A stretch of 64,000 nt of DNA from Primulina eburnea (Eukaryota > Streptophyta > Magnoliopsida > Lamiales > Gesneriaceae), in assembly GCF_022965805.1 (NCBI RefSeq), contig NC_133101.1, positions 22,778,868 to 22,842,867 of the forward strand, written 5' to 3'. The translations under genes were made by a program, and so were the position numbers. Positions 9,957 to 22,409 of the stretch are shown here, one piece after another. Each line of letters opens with the position of its first letter. Positions within the stretch are counted from its first letter, which is position 1. The notes beneath the pieces were generated by a model that searched no databases, had not been told where the DNA came from, and saw nothing but the letters and a program-made list of their open reading frames with translations.

Positions 9957-12451
9957 TATAGAACCCGAAAATCAGATTACGTATGAGCCATGCATAATTG
10001 CTAATGAATATTTTATATAAATATGAAGTGTTTGATTTATTTTAATAATTTTAAGTCATGATTAATTATTTTAAAAGTAGATGTTTAGTTTTGTATTTTT
10101 AAGATAAATACGCGAGGTCGGACCGGAGTTTGGAAATTAGAGATAAGATTAATAACAAGAAAAATATTCCTAAATTTAATTTAAGTCAAAGAATGATTTA
10201 ATTTAAAGAAAAATAAGGTCTTTGGGATTTAATAAATTAATTAGAGCTAAGTTGGTAAATAAGTTCTTTATGTTAAAATTTAATTAAAGCTTAAATACAA
10301 ATATGTAAACAAATGGGGATAAAATTATTCTAAGTCTAAAGTAATTAAGAAATTAAGAACCTAACATTTTAATACTTAAATTTTTGGTTAAGTATGCCAT
10401 GTAATAATTTATTCTAAATTAATGTGTTAATTCGCTAAAATATATATAATGAAGGTTTAAAATCTTAAACAATTAAAAAGCAAGGTTTTAGTAAAAACAT
10501 ACAATGCAAATTAGTAATAATGATCAACATTTAAAATATTTCAAATGTTTGATAACTCTCCATTCAAACCATTCATAATTGCACTTCATGGGGTATTCAT
10601 TTCCCATTTTAATTCACTAATTGGTAGTAATTCAAACACAATATCACACCTTATTTCTCCCCAAGTAATTATCAAGCAAAGCATCGTGTAATGCAGGAAG
10701 AATGTGTACAGGAATCGGCAGGTAAGGGTGGAAAAGCAATTCAAATTTCATTTAACTCCTTGACTTGTAACTCCCAAACTAAATGCATATTATAGCACCT
10801 TTAACATCTCCTATATCATTTACCTTCATATTCTACATCTCCTACAACCATAAGCTTCGAAAATAGCAGAAAACCAGCAGCTATAATGGTGAAAACAACA
10901 ACAAAACAGTAGGAGAACAAGAAGAGAAATCCAATTCTGTGCCGTCGCGTCGTATTGTCGTTTTGATTTGTTTTTCTTCAAAACAAATTCCAGGCATGTA
11001 TATATGGTTTCTTTTCTCTTCAATCAAGTCCTATAAATATTTTAAAACCTTATATGTTCAAGATTCATGAGGCAAAACGAATTGTTGACAGCTACATTTC
11101 TCGAAAAATCTGCACAAGTTCTCGGCCATGTGTTCATGTGTTACGTTTGAAGTGTTTTGTTGATTTCAGGGGTTGCTTCGGTTCCAGGCTTCCAAGGCTG
11201 CTTCTAGGCATAAATTAGAATGTGTTAGGTTGTATTTGGTTCAATGGTTCCAGCCTATTCACGTACACACAAAGAAATGACAGCAAGTTTGTTTATAGCA
11301 GCAAAATGAGTTATAGTTTTGGTCTTTTGAATGGTTTAAGGGAGTATTCGGATCATTGCTGTTTTAAGGACCATAGCCATGGTTAGAACCCTCCCTTAAC
11401 ATGTCTAAGATGTGACCAAGGTGTCCTTTCAAAGCTTGGTTCACTGATCCATCAAAATTTCACCAAAACAACACAAGTGCATTTCGGTTTCCCCCAAATT
11501 CTGTAGGATTGTGTTTCGGTTTTTGTGGTGTTGTTTGGATTATGGTTGGCACCTAGCCCATAGCCATGGTTCATACAACACTTTATCATGTCTAGATCGA
11601 GCCATGGTCGATCTAATGGCCCTTGGAACGAGACAAGACAGTAAATTATTTTAATACAACACATCATACAGCAAGTGGTATTCTCGGCTGGTTTGTTGTG
11701 GTTGTCCTAAGTGTTTGCTTGGGTTATGGTTGGCTTTTAGCCCTTAGCCATGGTCCAATCCATGCCTTAGGATGTTGGTAAGAGTCCTTGGGCGGTGGTT
11801 CAAGCCCATGACCATTAATTTCAGAGTTTATTTCACAAACAAGCAAACTGTTACTACTGCACTTTTACAGCAGCTTTGAGCTTTGGTTTTGGTGCTTGTT
11901 TGAGTTCTTGTTTGGCTTTTAGCCCATGACCTTGGACTGGAAAGTACCTCAATGAGTTAGGAAAGTCATGTTTTTGGCCGTTCGTGATTTGGTCGAGTTT
12001 AGAGGTCGTACGAGAATTTACGGTGAAAGGTGCCAAAATGACTCTCGAAAGAGCGTTTTATGTTTTTGGGTTCCTTTCACCTATTTTCATGTTTTACAGT
12101 TATTATGCATATTTTTCAGTATGTTTGGGGTATTTTTTAATCATGGTTAAACGTCGGTTTAATGTTGGTTCGGGTTGGTACGAAGCCATGGTTAAAAATC
12201 AAGTTGTTGGTCCGAATCGTCTCGTTTTTTGTTCTATTGTTAAGATTTTGTCAAGTTAAGATTTATTTCATGTGTCACATATTAGTAGTAAGTTGCAGCA
12301 AGCCTGGGAACGATTCAACTCATCCGGTAAAAATAAGGTTATAATTATATTACGTGCATAAAAATATAAAATGTTTATTTTTGAGATATATGCTATATGT
12401 CTTGTGGCCACCTTATGCTTATGGGTTTGGAAGTCGGTAGGCGCAACCGAG

Positions 12452-14515
12452 TGTTAGAGTAGGTGCACGTCGAGCCAAGTGTTGGCCGACTGTTCACGAT
12501 GAAACTCTTTGTATAAACGATCTTTATTTTAATAATATTTGAATTTATTAATTTGGCGCATCTTTATCTTTATACCCATGCTAGTTGCATAGATAAAGTC
12601 CTTGAATATACAAATAGTAGAAAGAATATGAGATGCTCATATGATGAGTATCATGAAACTCATATTTGGAATACTGTATATTCTAAACCGTTCCTAGTCG
12701 ATTCAGCCGCCACTAAGAAGGATAAAGGCCGCTCGAGTTAGAGACTAGTATCTGCGATGTGAGTACCATGTTTCATTGGTAGGGGACATTGTGATGTCCG
12801 AGCATGCAGATAGGTGCTCCTGGTAGAGTGCACTGAACAACCCTCTATAAAGTACTTTCCAAGTGGTTCTCACTTATCGAGTGGAAAAGTCCTAGTTTAT
12901 GGTTGTACACCATTAGTCCTTATGACCCGGGACAACATTGAGACTCTATGTGCTAGCGTTTCACTTTGACTTGTTTACCGACTCTTATGGGGTCATCAGG
13001 TGGCAAGATTGGGTGTTACGGTGAAACATATAGGAGTCGATGCATTGTAGCCGGGGATTCACCGCTTACCTACGGGTATGGATATCCTATGTGTTTTTCA
13101 TGTATGTGTGGGTTGAAATCTCTGATCAGAGTATGGTGGTAATTATGAAAGGGGTTTCATAGATTACACCATCGATGCAACCACAACATGACACATAGTA
13201 TCGATTCATTGACAACTCTCGATAAACCAATAGTTGTCGAATCGGTCGGGATATATGAGTTGAAGGGACCGTACTGTACGCTAACCATAATTGATTGGTT
13301 CTTGCAGGCACTATCATGTGATACCTAGGGAATCACGTAAGCGATGCTGCTAGGCGTTTAACGTGATTGGTTGGGTACTATCAGACTTGAGTTCTGACGT
13401 TCTTGTTATCAAGGTGTTGATAAGTAAGAATGGGGCAATTGGGGTATGCTCGTATAAGGACATGTTTAGTCCGAATCACATTGAGATGTGAACCCACGGC
13501 TAGTTGTATCAATGAACCATTGAGGGCCACACAAGTACTTGCTTTGTAAATCCCGATGAGAAGTAAAATAGTTCAATGTGTTGAACGGCTTATAAATGTG
13601 TTTATAAGCGTAAAGAAAATTAGAAGTATGACTTCTAAGAGAGAAATATAAATTTTAATTTATGGAAGTGTTCCTAAGATTAAAATTTGGCCAAGTAAAT
13701 AATGTAGTTGAAAATTGTGATTTTCATAAACATTATTGTAGACTAAATTAAATTAATTCAAGTGTTGAATTAATTAAACACTAGTGGACCTAGTAGAGTC
13801 TAAATAATTAAATTAATTCAAGTGTTGAATTAATTAAATAATATTGAGTCTTGTAGAGCTCAATTGAAATAATTATTTAACTAGTGGGACTTGAGTAAAA
13901 TCAAGTAATATTTAATTAATCTCAAATGTGTTTGAGATAATAAAATTTAGTTTATGGTTTTAAAAACCATATAATATATGTGAGACATGCTAGGGTTTGC
14001 ATGCTTGGGAGGTGAAAGGTTGTTGTTTACTTTTTATTAAAAAATTCCAAAAGCATGCAACTTTTGAGAGACAACTTTTCACCACAACCTAGGCTAGTCT
14101 CCCACACTCCTCACCATCTCACTTGGCCGAAAATTTCTTGAATTTTTCTCTCTCATTTTTCAAGTTTTGTTCTTCATTTTTGGAGAGCAAAATTCATCTC
14201 TCATTGAAAAATCCTCAATTTTTCTAGTGCAAAACTTGAGGGGATTTACCTTGTTAAGTGGTGGGCTTAATTCTTGGAGAGGAGGGAAGCTTGTAGATCT
14301 TTCTTGCCTTAGAAGAGCTTAGTTGCTAGTCAACTAAGTTGGAGCCATCATCAACTTTGTGAAGTTGATAGGTAATCTCTTAAACATCCTATGCATGTTT
14401 TTGTAGTTTAGTAAATATTGCACAAAATATTCATGGTGGCCGAAATATTTCATGTTTAAATTTAAAATTTTTGACTTCCGTTGCGCTTCCGGCCACCGTA
14501 ACCGATCCGCTTTCA
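12452..14515 (+). repeat. 5' LTR of copia family A
   Basis: Begins with the TGTTAGAGTAGGTGCACG block and ends TCCGCTTTCA, two bases before the primer site. It contains two copies, 60 bp apart, of a palindrome with ATTAATTCAA/TTGAATTAAT arms around GTG (about 13751-13775 and 13811-13835). Confidence 0.92.
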
Positions 14516-14517
14516 AG

Positions 14518-14529
14518 TGGTATCAGAGC
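14518..14529 (+). other. Primer-binding site (initiator tRNA-Met type) of copia family A
   Basis: TGGTATCAGAGC, the standard complement of the plant initiator tRNA-Met 3' end, two bases after the 5' LTR. Confidence 0.9.
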
Positions 14530-15899
14530 TATGGTTACGGATTTTGTGCTATATTTACGTAATATTATGTTGAGATCGATTTCTAACCGCTTGAGATTTT
14601 TTGGTGCAAGGAAACACAAGGGCTGAAAATTTTAGAGCTTGAAACAAAAAAAAAAAAAAATTTCGGGCAGCCCCGAAAGTTTCAGATTTTAAAATTAAAA
14701 AAAAAAAATTTTTGTTGCCGGAATCCGGCGACGGAGCTCCGGCGACGACGATGACGGCTAGGGTTTCCAAAAGTGTTTTGGACAACCTTAGTGTCATGGG
14801 CCTTGAGTTGTTGGGCCATTTGATGGCCAACATAATTTGTGAAATTTAAATGGGCCAAAATATTTTTGGTGAAAAAATGGTTTTTGGGCCCTTAAATTTA
14901 AATTTACAAATGTTGCACATGTTTTCTCATAAAATAAATAATTGAAGTGAGACTTTAATTATTTATAGTAAATTGTGATTTATAAGAAATTCGATTATAA
15001 ATAAATTAATTTGAAAGTAGACAAAGGAGTTTGTATACTTTGTTAATTTAATTTATAATTGTGGCGGTTAGTGATTGGATCAAGATATATAATATTGGAT
15101 CAATTAATTATTGTGATAATTAATTGATGGTGTATGATATGTGATATTGTGCATGAAGGATGATCAAAAGCCCAAGCCCAATTTGCTAGGTGTATGCTAG
15201 GATATTTGTGTTGTATGATTGTAATAATTATCAATTTAAAGTGGGCTTGGTTTATGGCCCGTTCCCACCCCATGAGATGTATCCCTATGTGCCATGGATA
15301 TTTAATTGTAAATATTAGAATAGTGGAAGATCAAGATTGGAAGATGGTGGCCTTGGTGATTATGAAGATCGAAGACATGTAATATTGGATGCTAATGTAA
15401 TAATGTAGTTGCATTTGCATCCCGTGCATTTACCCTAGGATTGGACCTAGGCCCGTGTTTGGCTCACACGGGCCATTAGTATTGGGGCAATTGATCATCC
15501 TTGTACTGTTTTCTATTTATAATATATGCATGATATGTTATAAATAATGAGTATGTGCGTTATTATTATTATAATAACAAAGTTGCATGAATCCGGCAAA
15601 CATACGATCAAACATGGCGAGCTTTTAAAATAAAATTAATGATGAGACCTTTCAAAATTAAAAACCCTCATTTTGAATAATCGGGATTGGCTGTATAATC
15701 GGGATCATAATTCGCTAATTGGACCTTACGTACCTACTGAGGAAAGGAGTTTCCCGTTTTCACTAGAGGGTAGTGAAAATGTCAAAACAGTGGGAGCGAT
15801 TATTTATAAAGTAAAAGTCCAAACTTTATATCTTATTAAATATTTTGAAATAGTCATTAACATTTATCTGTTTTTACTTTTCAGTACAAATCTGTGACA
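14530..15899 (+). other. Untranslated leader of copia family A
   Basis: About 1.37 kb between primer site and gag ATG, AT-rich, with two A runs near 14646 and 14698. A CGGGCAGCCCCG palindrome near 14665 is expanded into an array in the sister element at 36275-36388. Several upstream ATGs but no conserved ORF. A long leader fits packaging and translation-control functions, but nothing specific can be shown. Confidence 0.7.
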
Positions 15900-17877
15900 A
15901 TGTCATCAATTCGCAACCCGTTTTCGGTTATTCTCGAAAAACACGTTCTAACCGGACCTAACTATATCATTTGGCTAAGAAATTTAAAGATCGTCCTAAA
16001 CTCGGAGAGAATTGCATACACACTGACTGAGTCGTCCCCTGATGAGGCTCCGACTGACTGCAGTCCCGAGGAACTGCAGACCTACAAGGATTGGTGCGAC
16101 CATGACTTGAAGGCCAAGTGTTACATGCAGGCTTCGATGAACGATGAGCTGCAAAGGCGATTCGAGGATGCAAAGAATGCTGCTGACATTCATTTGCACC
16201 TCAAGGAGCTCTTCGGTGAGCAGACTCGACCTTTGAGGCATGCCACAGTAAAGGAGCTCATCACTTTACGCATGCGAGATGGGACTTCGGTCCATGAGCA
16301 TGGCCTAAAGTTGATTGGGCTCGTGGACAAGCTCGTGGGCATGGATTTGATCTTGCCATCAAAGTTGACCACGGATGTGCTACTGTTGTCACTGCCTAGC
16401 TCTTTCGATCCTTTTGTCGTGAACTTCAATATGAACAAGCTCGAGCCCAACCTTGAAGAGTTGGTGAACATGCTTGTGACCTTTGAGTCCACCATCAAGA
16501 AGGAGAAGTCGGTTCTTTATGTGGCCTCTTCATCTGGCACGAAGACCGGTCCACATGGGAAGGGAAAGAAGCGTTCTTTCCAGCGCCCCAAGAAGAGCGA
16601 GCCCTTGAAGAGGCAGACTCCGAGTCCCGTAGTGGCAGCCGCGCCAGCCAAGGCTGAGAAGACTGTTGACATCTGTCACCACTGCAAGAAGCCTGGACAT
16701 TGGAGGCGTAACTGCAGGGAATATCTTGCGCAGAAGGGTTCTGGCAAAGGTATGTTCTACATTGAAGTGAATATCTCCATTAACTATACTTCTTGGGTAT
16801 TGGATACCGGATGTGGCTCACATCTCTGTAATGATTTGCAGGTGATGGGAAGAAGTAGGAAGCTCAGGGAAGGTGAGACCTTCTTGAGGTTGGGCAATGG
16901 AGCAAGGGTTGCTGCCAAGGCTGTGGGAGATGTTTATTTATGTTTGAACAATGATTTTAATTTGGTTTTAAGAGATGTTTTATTTGTACCAGACTTGATC
17001 AAAAACATTATTTCCATTCCTATGCTTGATATCGATGGATTTTCTTGTTTATTTGGCAAAGGTGTTTGCAATATTTACAAGAATGAATGTTTAGTTGGTA
17101 CCGGTGAACTTGAAAACAATCTCTACACCTTAAAATTAAAAGATATTCCACTTAACAATGTCCAAACGATAACAACAACAAATAAGCGCAAACAAGATAC
17201 TCTTAATGTGGCACAATTATGGCATGCTCGATTAGGTCATATTTCCTCAAGAAGGATGAACAAGCTAGTGGGAGTTGGCATGTTTGATATGTCTGATATT
17301 AATGCTCTCACGACTTGTGAATCCTGTCTGAAAGGAAAGATGACCAAAATTCCCTTTAAGGGCCATGCGGAGCGAGCCAAAGGGTTATTGGATTTGATCC
17401 ATACCGATGTGTGCGGTCCGCTTAGCATCACCACTAAGCATGGACATGCCTACTTCATCACCTTTACCGATGACCATTCGAGGTATGGGTATGTGTATTT
17501 GATGAAATACAAGTCTGAAGCCTTTGAACGGTTCAAAGAATTCAGAAGTGAAGTAGAGAAACAATTGGGACGAAGCATCAAGACACTTCGATCGGATCGA
17601 GGTGGCGAGTACTTGAGTGCCGAGTTCCAAGAGTATCTAAGGGAGAATGGGATTCTCTCGCAGTGGACTCCGCCCGCTACACCACAGTTGAATGGTGTTT
17701 CGGAGCGTCGTAACCGGACTTTGATGGACATGGTTCGGTCTATGATGGGGTTCACGGAGTTGCCGCCATCCTTTTGGGGATATGCGCTTGAGACAGCGGT
17801 ACTGTTGTTGAACCATGTCCATACAAAAGCAGTTGATAAGACACCATATGAGATATGGATGGGTAAGCCACCCAAAT
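15900..17877 (+). CDS. Copia family A gag-protease-integrase, first third of an interrupted polyprotein
   Basis: The start is taken at ATG 15900; the frame is open a little upstream, but ATG-TCA-TCA-ATT matches the start of the sister copy at 34699. Gag spans about residues 1-210, with a CCHC knuckle CHHCKKPGHWRRNC near 260. The protease active site is VLDTGCGSH. The GAG-pre-integrase motif is LWHARLGHIS, followed by CESCLKGKM of the zinc finger. The integrase core shows HTDVCGPL, a DDHSRYGYV stretch and RSDRGGEYLS. The frame is cut at a PPK codon pair by the chromovirus at 17878 and resumes in phase at 28907. No internal stop, so it was intact when interrupted. Confidence 0.9.
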
Positions 17878-20800
17878 TGTAGAACCCGTAAATCAGTCTA
17901 CGTATAAGCCATGCATAATTCTATTATTTTAAAATTTAATTGACTTCAGTGCATGTTTATTTTAATGCATTTCTTTGAAGTTAATTATTTATTTATTCAG
18001 TTCAGTAGTTGATTTTCAGCATTTCAGTTATTTCAGTGAGGCCGGACCGGAGTTGGAGTTTTGAGATAGAATTTAAGATTCGAGAAATATTTCCAGGATT
18101 TTATTTAACTAGTAAGTAAGTTAATTTAAGTTAAAAAGAAGTTTAAGGAAATTATTTTAATTATTTGAGGCGAGTAGAAAATTAGTTCATTTAAGTTTCT
18201 TAATTAAGGATCCTATTCAAGTAATTAATTTAAGGGATTAGTGAGTGTTTTTAAGAGTTATTAATTTAGTAAATATTTAGCATTTTCCTAGTCTAGAAAC
18301 AAGTAAGATTTCGGCCACCTTGGGGTGAGTAATCCATTTCCTTGCCAACTCACACTTGTTGAACCATTCTTTGTTGTTTTAGCATGCTATTATTTTTTTA
18401 TATTGAGCAACCTTAATTAATTAATTTCCTAGTCTAGATATCATGGGAGATTCGGCCATTGCACCCAACAAAACACCCCAACAAATCCTTTGATATCAAC
18501 CAAAATTCAAAATTCAAAATAGTGGAGACTAAGTCTTGATATTTTCCTTATATCTTGCAACCATTCCCTCACTCCCATAACCAACACTTTCTCCCCCTCC
18601 CCACCGAAATCTGAGAGCAATATCAGAGGTAAAATCAGTGGGAAAACCGTGAGGCATAGCTAGAGATTAAGGGAGAAAAATCGAGAACTAGAAGGATCAA
18701 GAGAAGCCACTCCGTCTCCGTGCCGCGTCGTCGTCTCTTCATTTCGTTGTTCATTAAAACGAAACCAAGGCATGTCTAGATCTCTTTCAAACCTCAATCA
18801 AGCCATAGTAGTAAAATTATTTTTACATCAAACTCATGAAATTCTTGCATGAAAACCGAAATTTGGACAGCAATAGCATATAAAAATTCTGTGCAGTTTT
18901 TATTTCCAAGGCAGCTTCACGGTTGTATTGTTTTTGTGAGTTTCAGGTTATGGCTCGACTCCAGGCTCCCAAGGCGACATCTAGGCATGTACTAGGATGG
19001 ATTAGGACCACTTTGGTCCATTAAAATCAGCCCCCATGCATGAGAGAAATCGAGATGACAGCAACTCCCCTCTGCTGTCATTTTTGTGCTTCAAATTTCA
19101 GTTTTGTTGTCATGGGAAGAGATCTGATCTTGGCTGCCCCAGGGGCTTATAGCCATGGTTAGATCACTTCCCTAGCATGTCTAAGACGTGACTAAGTCGC
19201 CCTTTTGGTGGCTCGGTCCATGGCTCCTCGGTTTTTAAACAAAACATCACAACAGCCCCTCCCCTTCTCGCCCCTTCGGTTTTTGACAGCTGGTGTGTCT
19301 TGGCTTGTTTGGGTTAGATTTCGAGTCATGGCTGGCCTAGGGCCAGTAGCCATGGCTAGGACCCTTCCCTAGCAAGCATAGGACGTGGTCAAGTCGGCCA
19401 TAAGTGGCTTGAGCCATGTCCCAAGTCGTTTGGACAGAAGCAACACAAGTGTCCTCTCGGCCCCTTCATTTTTGACAGCAGGTTTGCATTTCGTTTTTGT
19501 GGCTTGGTGTGGATCTGGTTCGGCCTTGTGCCCTTAGCCACGGTCCATACCACACCCCAAGATGTCTAGGTCGTGCCACGGTAAACTAATGGCCACTGGA
19601 ACGACGCAAGACATCGATCAAAGCAAGACACTACGCACTACACAGCTGCTGGATTTTTTGACAGCAGGTTGCTGTGCCGGTGCGAGGGCTCGTCTGAGTT
19701 CTTGGTTGGCTTTTAGCCTATGGCCTTGGACTGGACAGTGCCTCATTGAGTTAGGAAGGTCCTGTTTTCGACCGTTCGTGATTCGGATCATTTTTGAGGT
19801 CGTTCGAGAATTTACGGTGCGATGTGCCAAATTGACTCTCGATAGAGTGTTTCATGTTTTGGCCTCCATTTCACCTAGATTTCGACCCTCATAATTTTAG
19901 GAGCATAAATTCATAATTTTAAGCGTATTTTAATCATGACGTCACGTTGGTTCAGTGTTGGTTCGGGTTGGTTTAAAGTCATGATTAAATACGAGGTCGT
20001 TAGAAGTATTTGTCGCATTTTAGAAATTTAATTTCATCAATTTGCCAAAGAAAATCCATTGCATATTTTATGGCATATTTAGGTCGCAGCGAGCCTGGGG
20101 ACGATCCATTCCAGTTGGTAAAATTTCAGGATATTTTCATTATCGTCAGTTAATTATTTTACGTGCATGAAAACAGAAAATGATTATTTTTTAGATTTAT
20201 GCGATATGGCTTGTGGTTCATTCACTATGTGGGAGCATTATTTATACGGTCGCCAGTGACCGCTCAGTTCAGGTTGGTACCATCGGGTCTTCAGTGACCG
20301 CTCGGTTCAGGTTGGTACCATCGGGTCTTCAGTGATCGCCAGCTCAGTTTCAGGCTCCCCGGTAGTCAGTTACCGATCAGTTCAGCTTAGTGCAGTGGCC
20401 ACAGGCGTAAAACATAATCTCAACAGAAAAATTTTATCAGTTATTTCAGTGCAGGCTCCAAGGAGCAATTATTTTTACTGTGATTATCAGTTCAGCATGC
20501 ACGTATTATAATTGCGCAGTACAGATTATTTTCAGCATGTCGCATGGCATGATATTTTATCCCATGCATATTTTACTTCAGATTTTTACTCGTTACCTGC
20601 GATACCGAGGGCGGGGACCAGTGAGCTAGCTTGGGTCGGCAGTAGTGGCACCCGAGGACCTCAGTGCAGCAGAGTTCATTTTATTCCGCAAACTAAATTT
20701 TTATCAGTCATCAAACTTTTTTTTTAAATTGTTGTTGTTGGAAAACAATTATTTTCTTCCGCTGCTTTTATTTTTAAACATTGGACTCGATTCATCAGTG

Positions 20801-20891
20801 GATTTTATGAGTAAGGCCATTTAAGTTCATTTAAAAAGAAAATTTTTAATTTTCCGAAAATTTTAAACCGAGAAGTTTTAGGGCATTTACA
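17878..20891 (+). repeat. 5' LTR of the chromovirus, with a 62-bp deletion
   Basis: Same as 25826-28901 except for about eight substitutions and the loss of about 62 bp after TTACCTGCGATA near 20604. The missing block contains the GACTCACTAGACTTG segment that is conserved in the related solo LTR at 42498-42513, so the left LTR suffered the deletion. A 46-bp tandem repeat (TTCAGGTTGGTACCATCGGG) lies at about 20250-20345. A 110-codon ORF at 19562-19894 has no known relatives and is repeated in the other LTR. Confidence 0.93.
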
Positions 20892-20893
20892 AT

Positions 20894-20905
20894 TGGTATC
20901 AGAGC
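20894..20905 (+). other. Primer-binding site of the chromovirus
   Basis: TGGTATCAGAGC, the initiator tRNA-Met complement, starting three bases after the 5' LTR end. Confidence 0.9.
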
Positions 20906-21124
20906 GGTGGTTCTGTAAAGGGTTACACTACTACTGACTGCGAGAAGCTCACGAAGCCACGTCTTCGGTCTGTAAGTTTTCAGTTCAGCATTTTGTTCAG
21001 CAATTATTTAAAGCATGAATTTATTTTGTCAGCATGCTTCCAGACATTCAGTATTTCAGTATTCAGTTATAATAAATTATGGAATTATGTATGTTAGTTA
21101 CGTACGGGTTATGTATGGAACAGT

Positions 21125-22291
21125 ATGCCCCCTAGACGCCAAGTTGGACGCCCGAGAGGTGGTGGCGAGCACCGTCGCGAGGACGATGATCAGAGACAAG
21201 AGAGGCAGACACCTCCTCCTCCTCCTCCACCTCCTCCACCGCCCCCACCGGACATGAATGCCCAGATGTTAGCTGGGATGACTCAGTTCTTCGCACAGTT
21301 TGCGGGGAACAATGCTGTGGTGACTAGGCCGACAGGGCCCGAGGCCGTCTATGAGCGATTTATGAAGATGCGCCCAAAGGAATTCTCCGGGACATCTGAC
21401 CCCATGGTTGCCGAGGGATGGATCAAGTCCCTCGAGGTTATCTTTGATTTCATGGAGCTGGGAGACGCCGACCGAGTTCGATGTGCGACCTATTTATTTA
21501 CTGGAGACGCCCGCTTATGGTGGGAAGGAGCGTCAGTAGCCTTGACTTTGGCTACACTTTCTTGGACCCGATTTACGGAGGTTTTCTACTCCAAGTATTT
21601 TACCGAGGAGGTTCGCACCAGACTGACCACAGAGTTCATGAGTTTGAGGCAGGGGGATATGTCGGTTACGGAGTTTATCCGTAAGTTCGAGAGGGGCTGT
21701 CACTTTGTGCCCCTGATCGCGAATGATGCCAGAGCGAAGTTGATGCACTTTCTGGTGGGACTTCGACCGATCTTGCGCCGGGATGTTAGGGTATCTGATC
21801 CTGCCACTTATGAGATCGCAGTCTCCAAAGCCTTAGCCGCTGAGCAGGACCAGCGGGACATCGAGAGAGATCGCCAGGGCAAGCGCCCAATCCAGGTACC
21901 CCACCGCCCTCCTCCTCATCAGCATCAGCAGCAGCATAAGAGGCCATTCCATGGACCGCCTAGGAACAGAGGGCCCCACCAGCAGCAGCAGCAGCGGGGA
22001 CGCCCAGCCCCGAGGACTCAGGAGTACCCAGTCTGTCCGAGATGCTCTCGCCGCCATCCTGGAGCATGCATGGCTGGCTCAGGAAAGTGTTTTAAGTGTG
22101 GCAGTCCAGACCACATGTTGCCACATTGCCCTCAGAGGAATCTGCCTACTCAGGGCCGAGTTTTCGCTCTACATGCCGCGGAAACCAACCCTGAGACCAT
22201 GTTATTGACAGGTACCTTTAAGCTTTCGATTATCATTAAATTTCCGTATTTTGGAATTCGGGATTTAGATTTGAACTTAGAAAGTCAATAG
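21125..22291 (+). CDS. gag: Chromovirus Gag
   Basis: 388 codons from ATG 21125, about 220 bp after the primer site. An N-terminal basic region is followed by a run of 13 prolines, then the retrotransposon Gag domain (about residues 75-250; WWEGASVAL and FIRKFERGC regions), a Gln/His/Pro-rich linker and one CCHC zinc knuckle, CFKCGSPDHMLPHC, near residue 330. The protein is colinear with Gag-Pol up to LLTG (codon starting 22211). After that, 26 further codons run into a putative intron and end at TAG 22289-22291. If spliced at 22212-22409 the same frame continues into pol, so this ORF would be the unspliced, Gag-only product. Confidence 0.88.
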   Translation: MPPRRQVGRPRGGGEHRREDDDQRQERQTPPPPPPPPPPPPPDMNAQMLAGMTQFFAQFAGNNAVVTRPTGPEAVYERFMKMRPKEFSGTSDPMVAEGWIKSLEVIFDFMELGDADRVRCATYLFTGDARLWWEGASVALTLATLSWTRFTEVFYSKYFTEEVRTRLTTEFMSLRQGDMSVTEFIRKFERGCHFVPLIANDARAKLMHFLVGLRPILRRDVRVSDPATYEIAVSKALAAEQDQRDIERDRQGKRPIQVPHRPPPHQHQQQHKRPFHGPPRNRGPHQQQQQRGRPAPRTQEYPVCPRCSRRHPGACMAGSGKCFKCGSPDHMLPHCPQRNLPTQGRVFALHAAETNPETMLLTGTFKLSIIIKFPYFGIRDLDLNLESQ

Positions 22292-22409
22292 GGTTGCATG
22301 CTCTACTTAGTATTATTTCGGGACTTAGATAGAAGAACTTTGACCTTTGTATGTCTATAAGCTTAGCTCTCGTGATCTTTGGGTTCTGCTTAGTGTTCCG
22401 AACTTTCAG
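22212..22409 (+). other. Putative 198-bp intron between chromovirus gag and pol
   Basis: Donor ACAG/GTACC and acceptor CTTTCAG/GGAG. Removing 198 bp joins LLTG to [16 protein letters not shown] in frame, rebuilding the normal chromovirus Gag-protease junction and giving an ORF of 1488 codons. Unspliced, gag and pol are in the same frame but separated by five stops (two TAA/TGA, three TAG). The segment is AT-rich and has no protein similarity. An intron is the simplest reading; an inserted non-coding fragment with chance splice sites is the alternative. Confidence 0.65.

Noticed and set aside
12553..12741. About 62-codon ORF found in all four copia LTRs (also 31163, 38278, 40165)
   Set aside because: Similar peptides at the same LTR position simply reflect the LTR family; start, frame and ends are not specially conserved and no domain is recognisable.
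17878..17882. TAG just after 17877 as the natural stop of the copia gag-pol
   Set aside because: The stop comes from the first bases of the inserted chromovirus LTR; the copia frame resumes in phase at 28907.
19562..19894. 110-codon ORF repeated at 27510-27842
   Set aside because: Both copies lie at the same position in the two LTRs of the chromovirus; the repetition comes from the LTRs and there is no similarity to known proteins.
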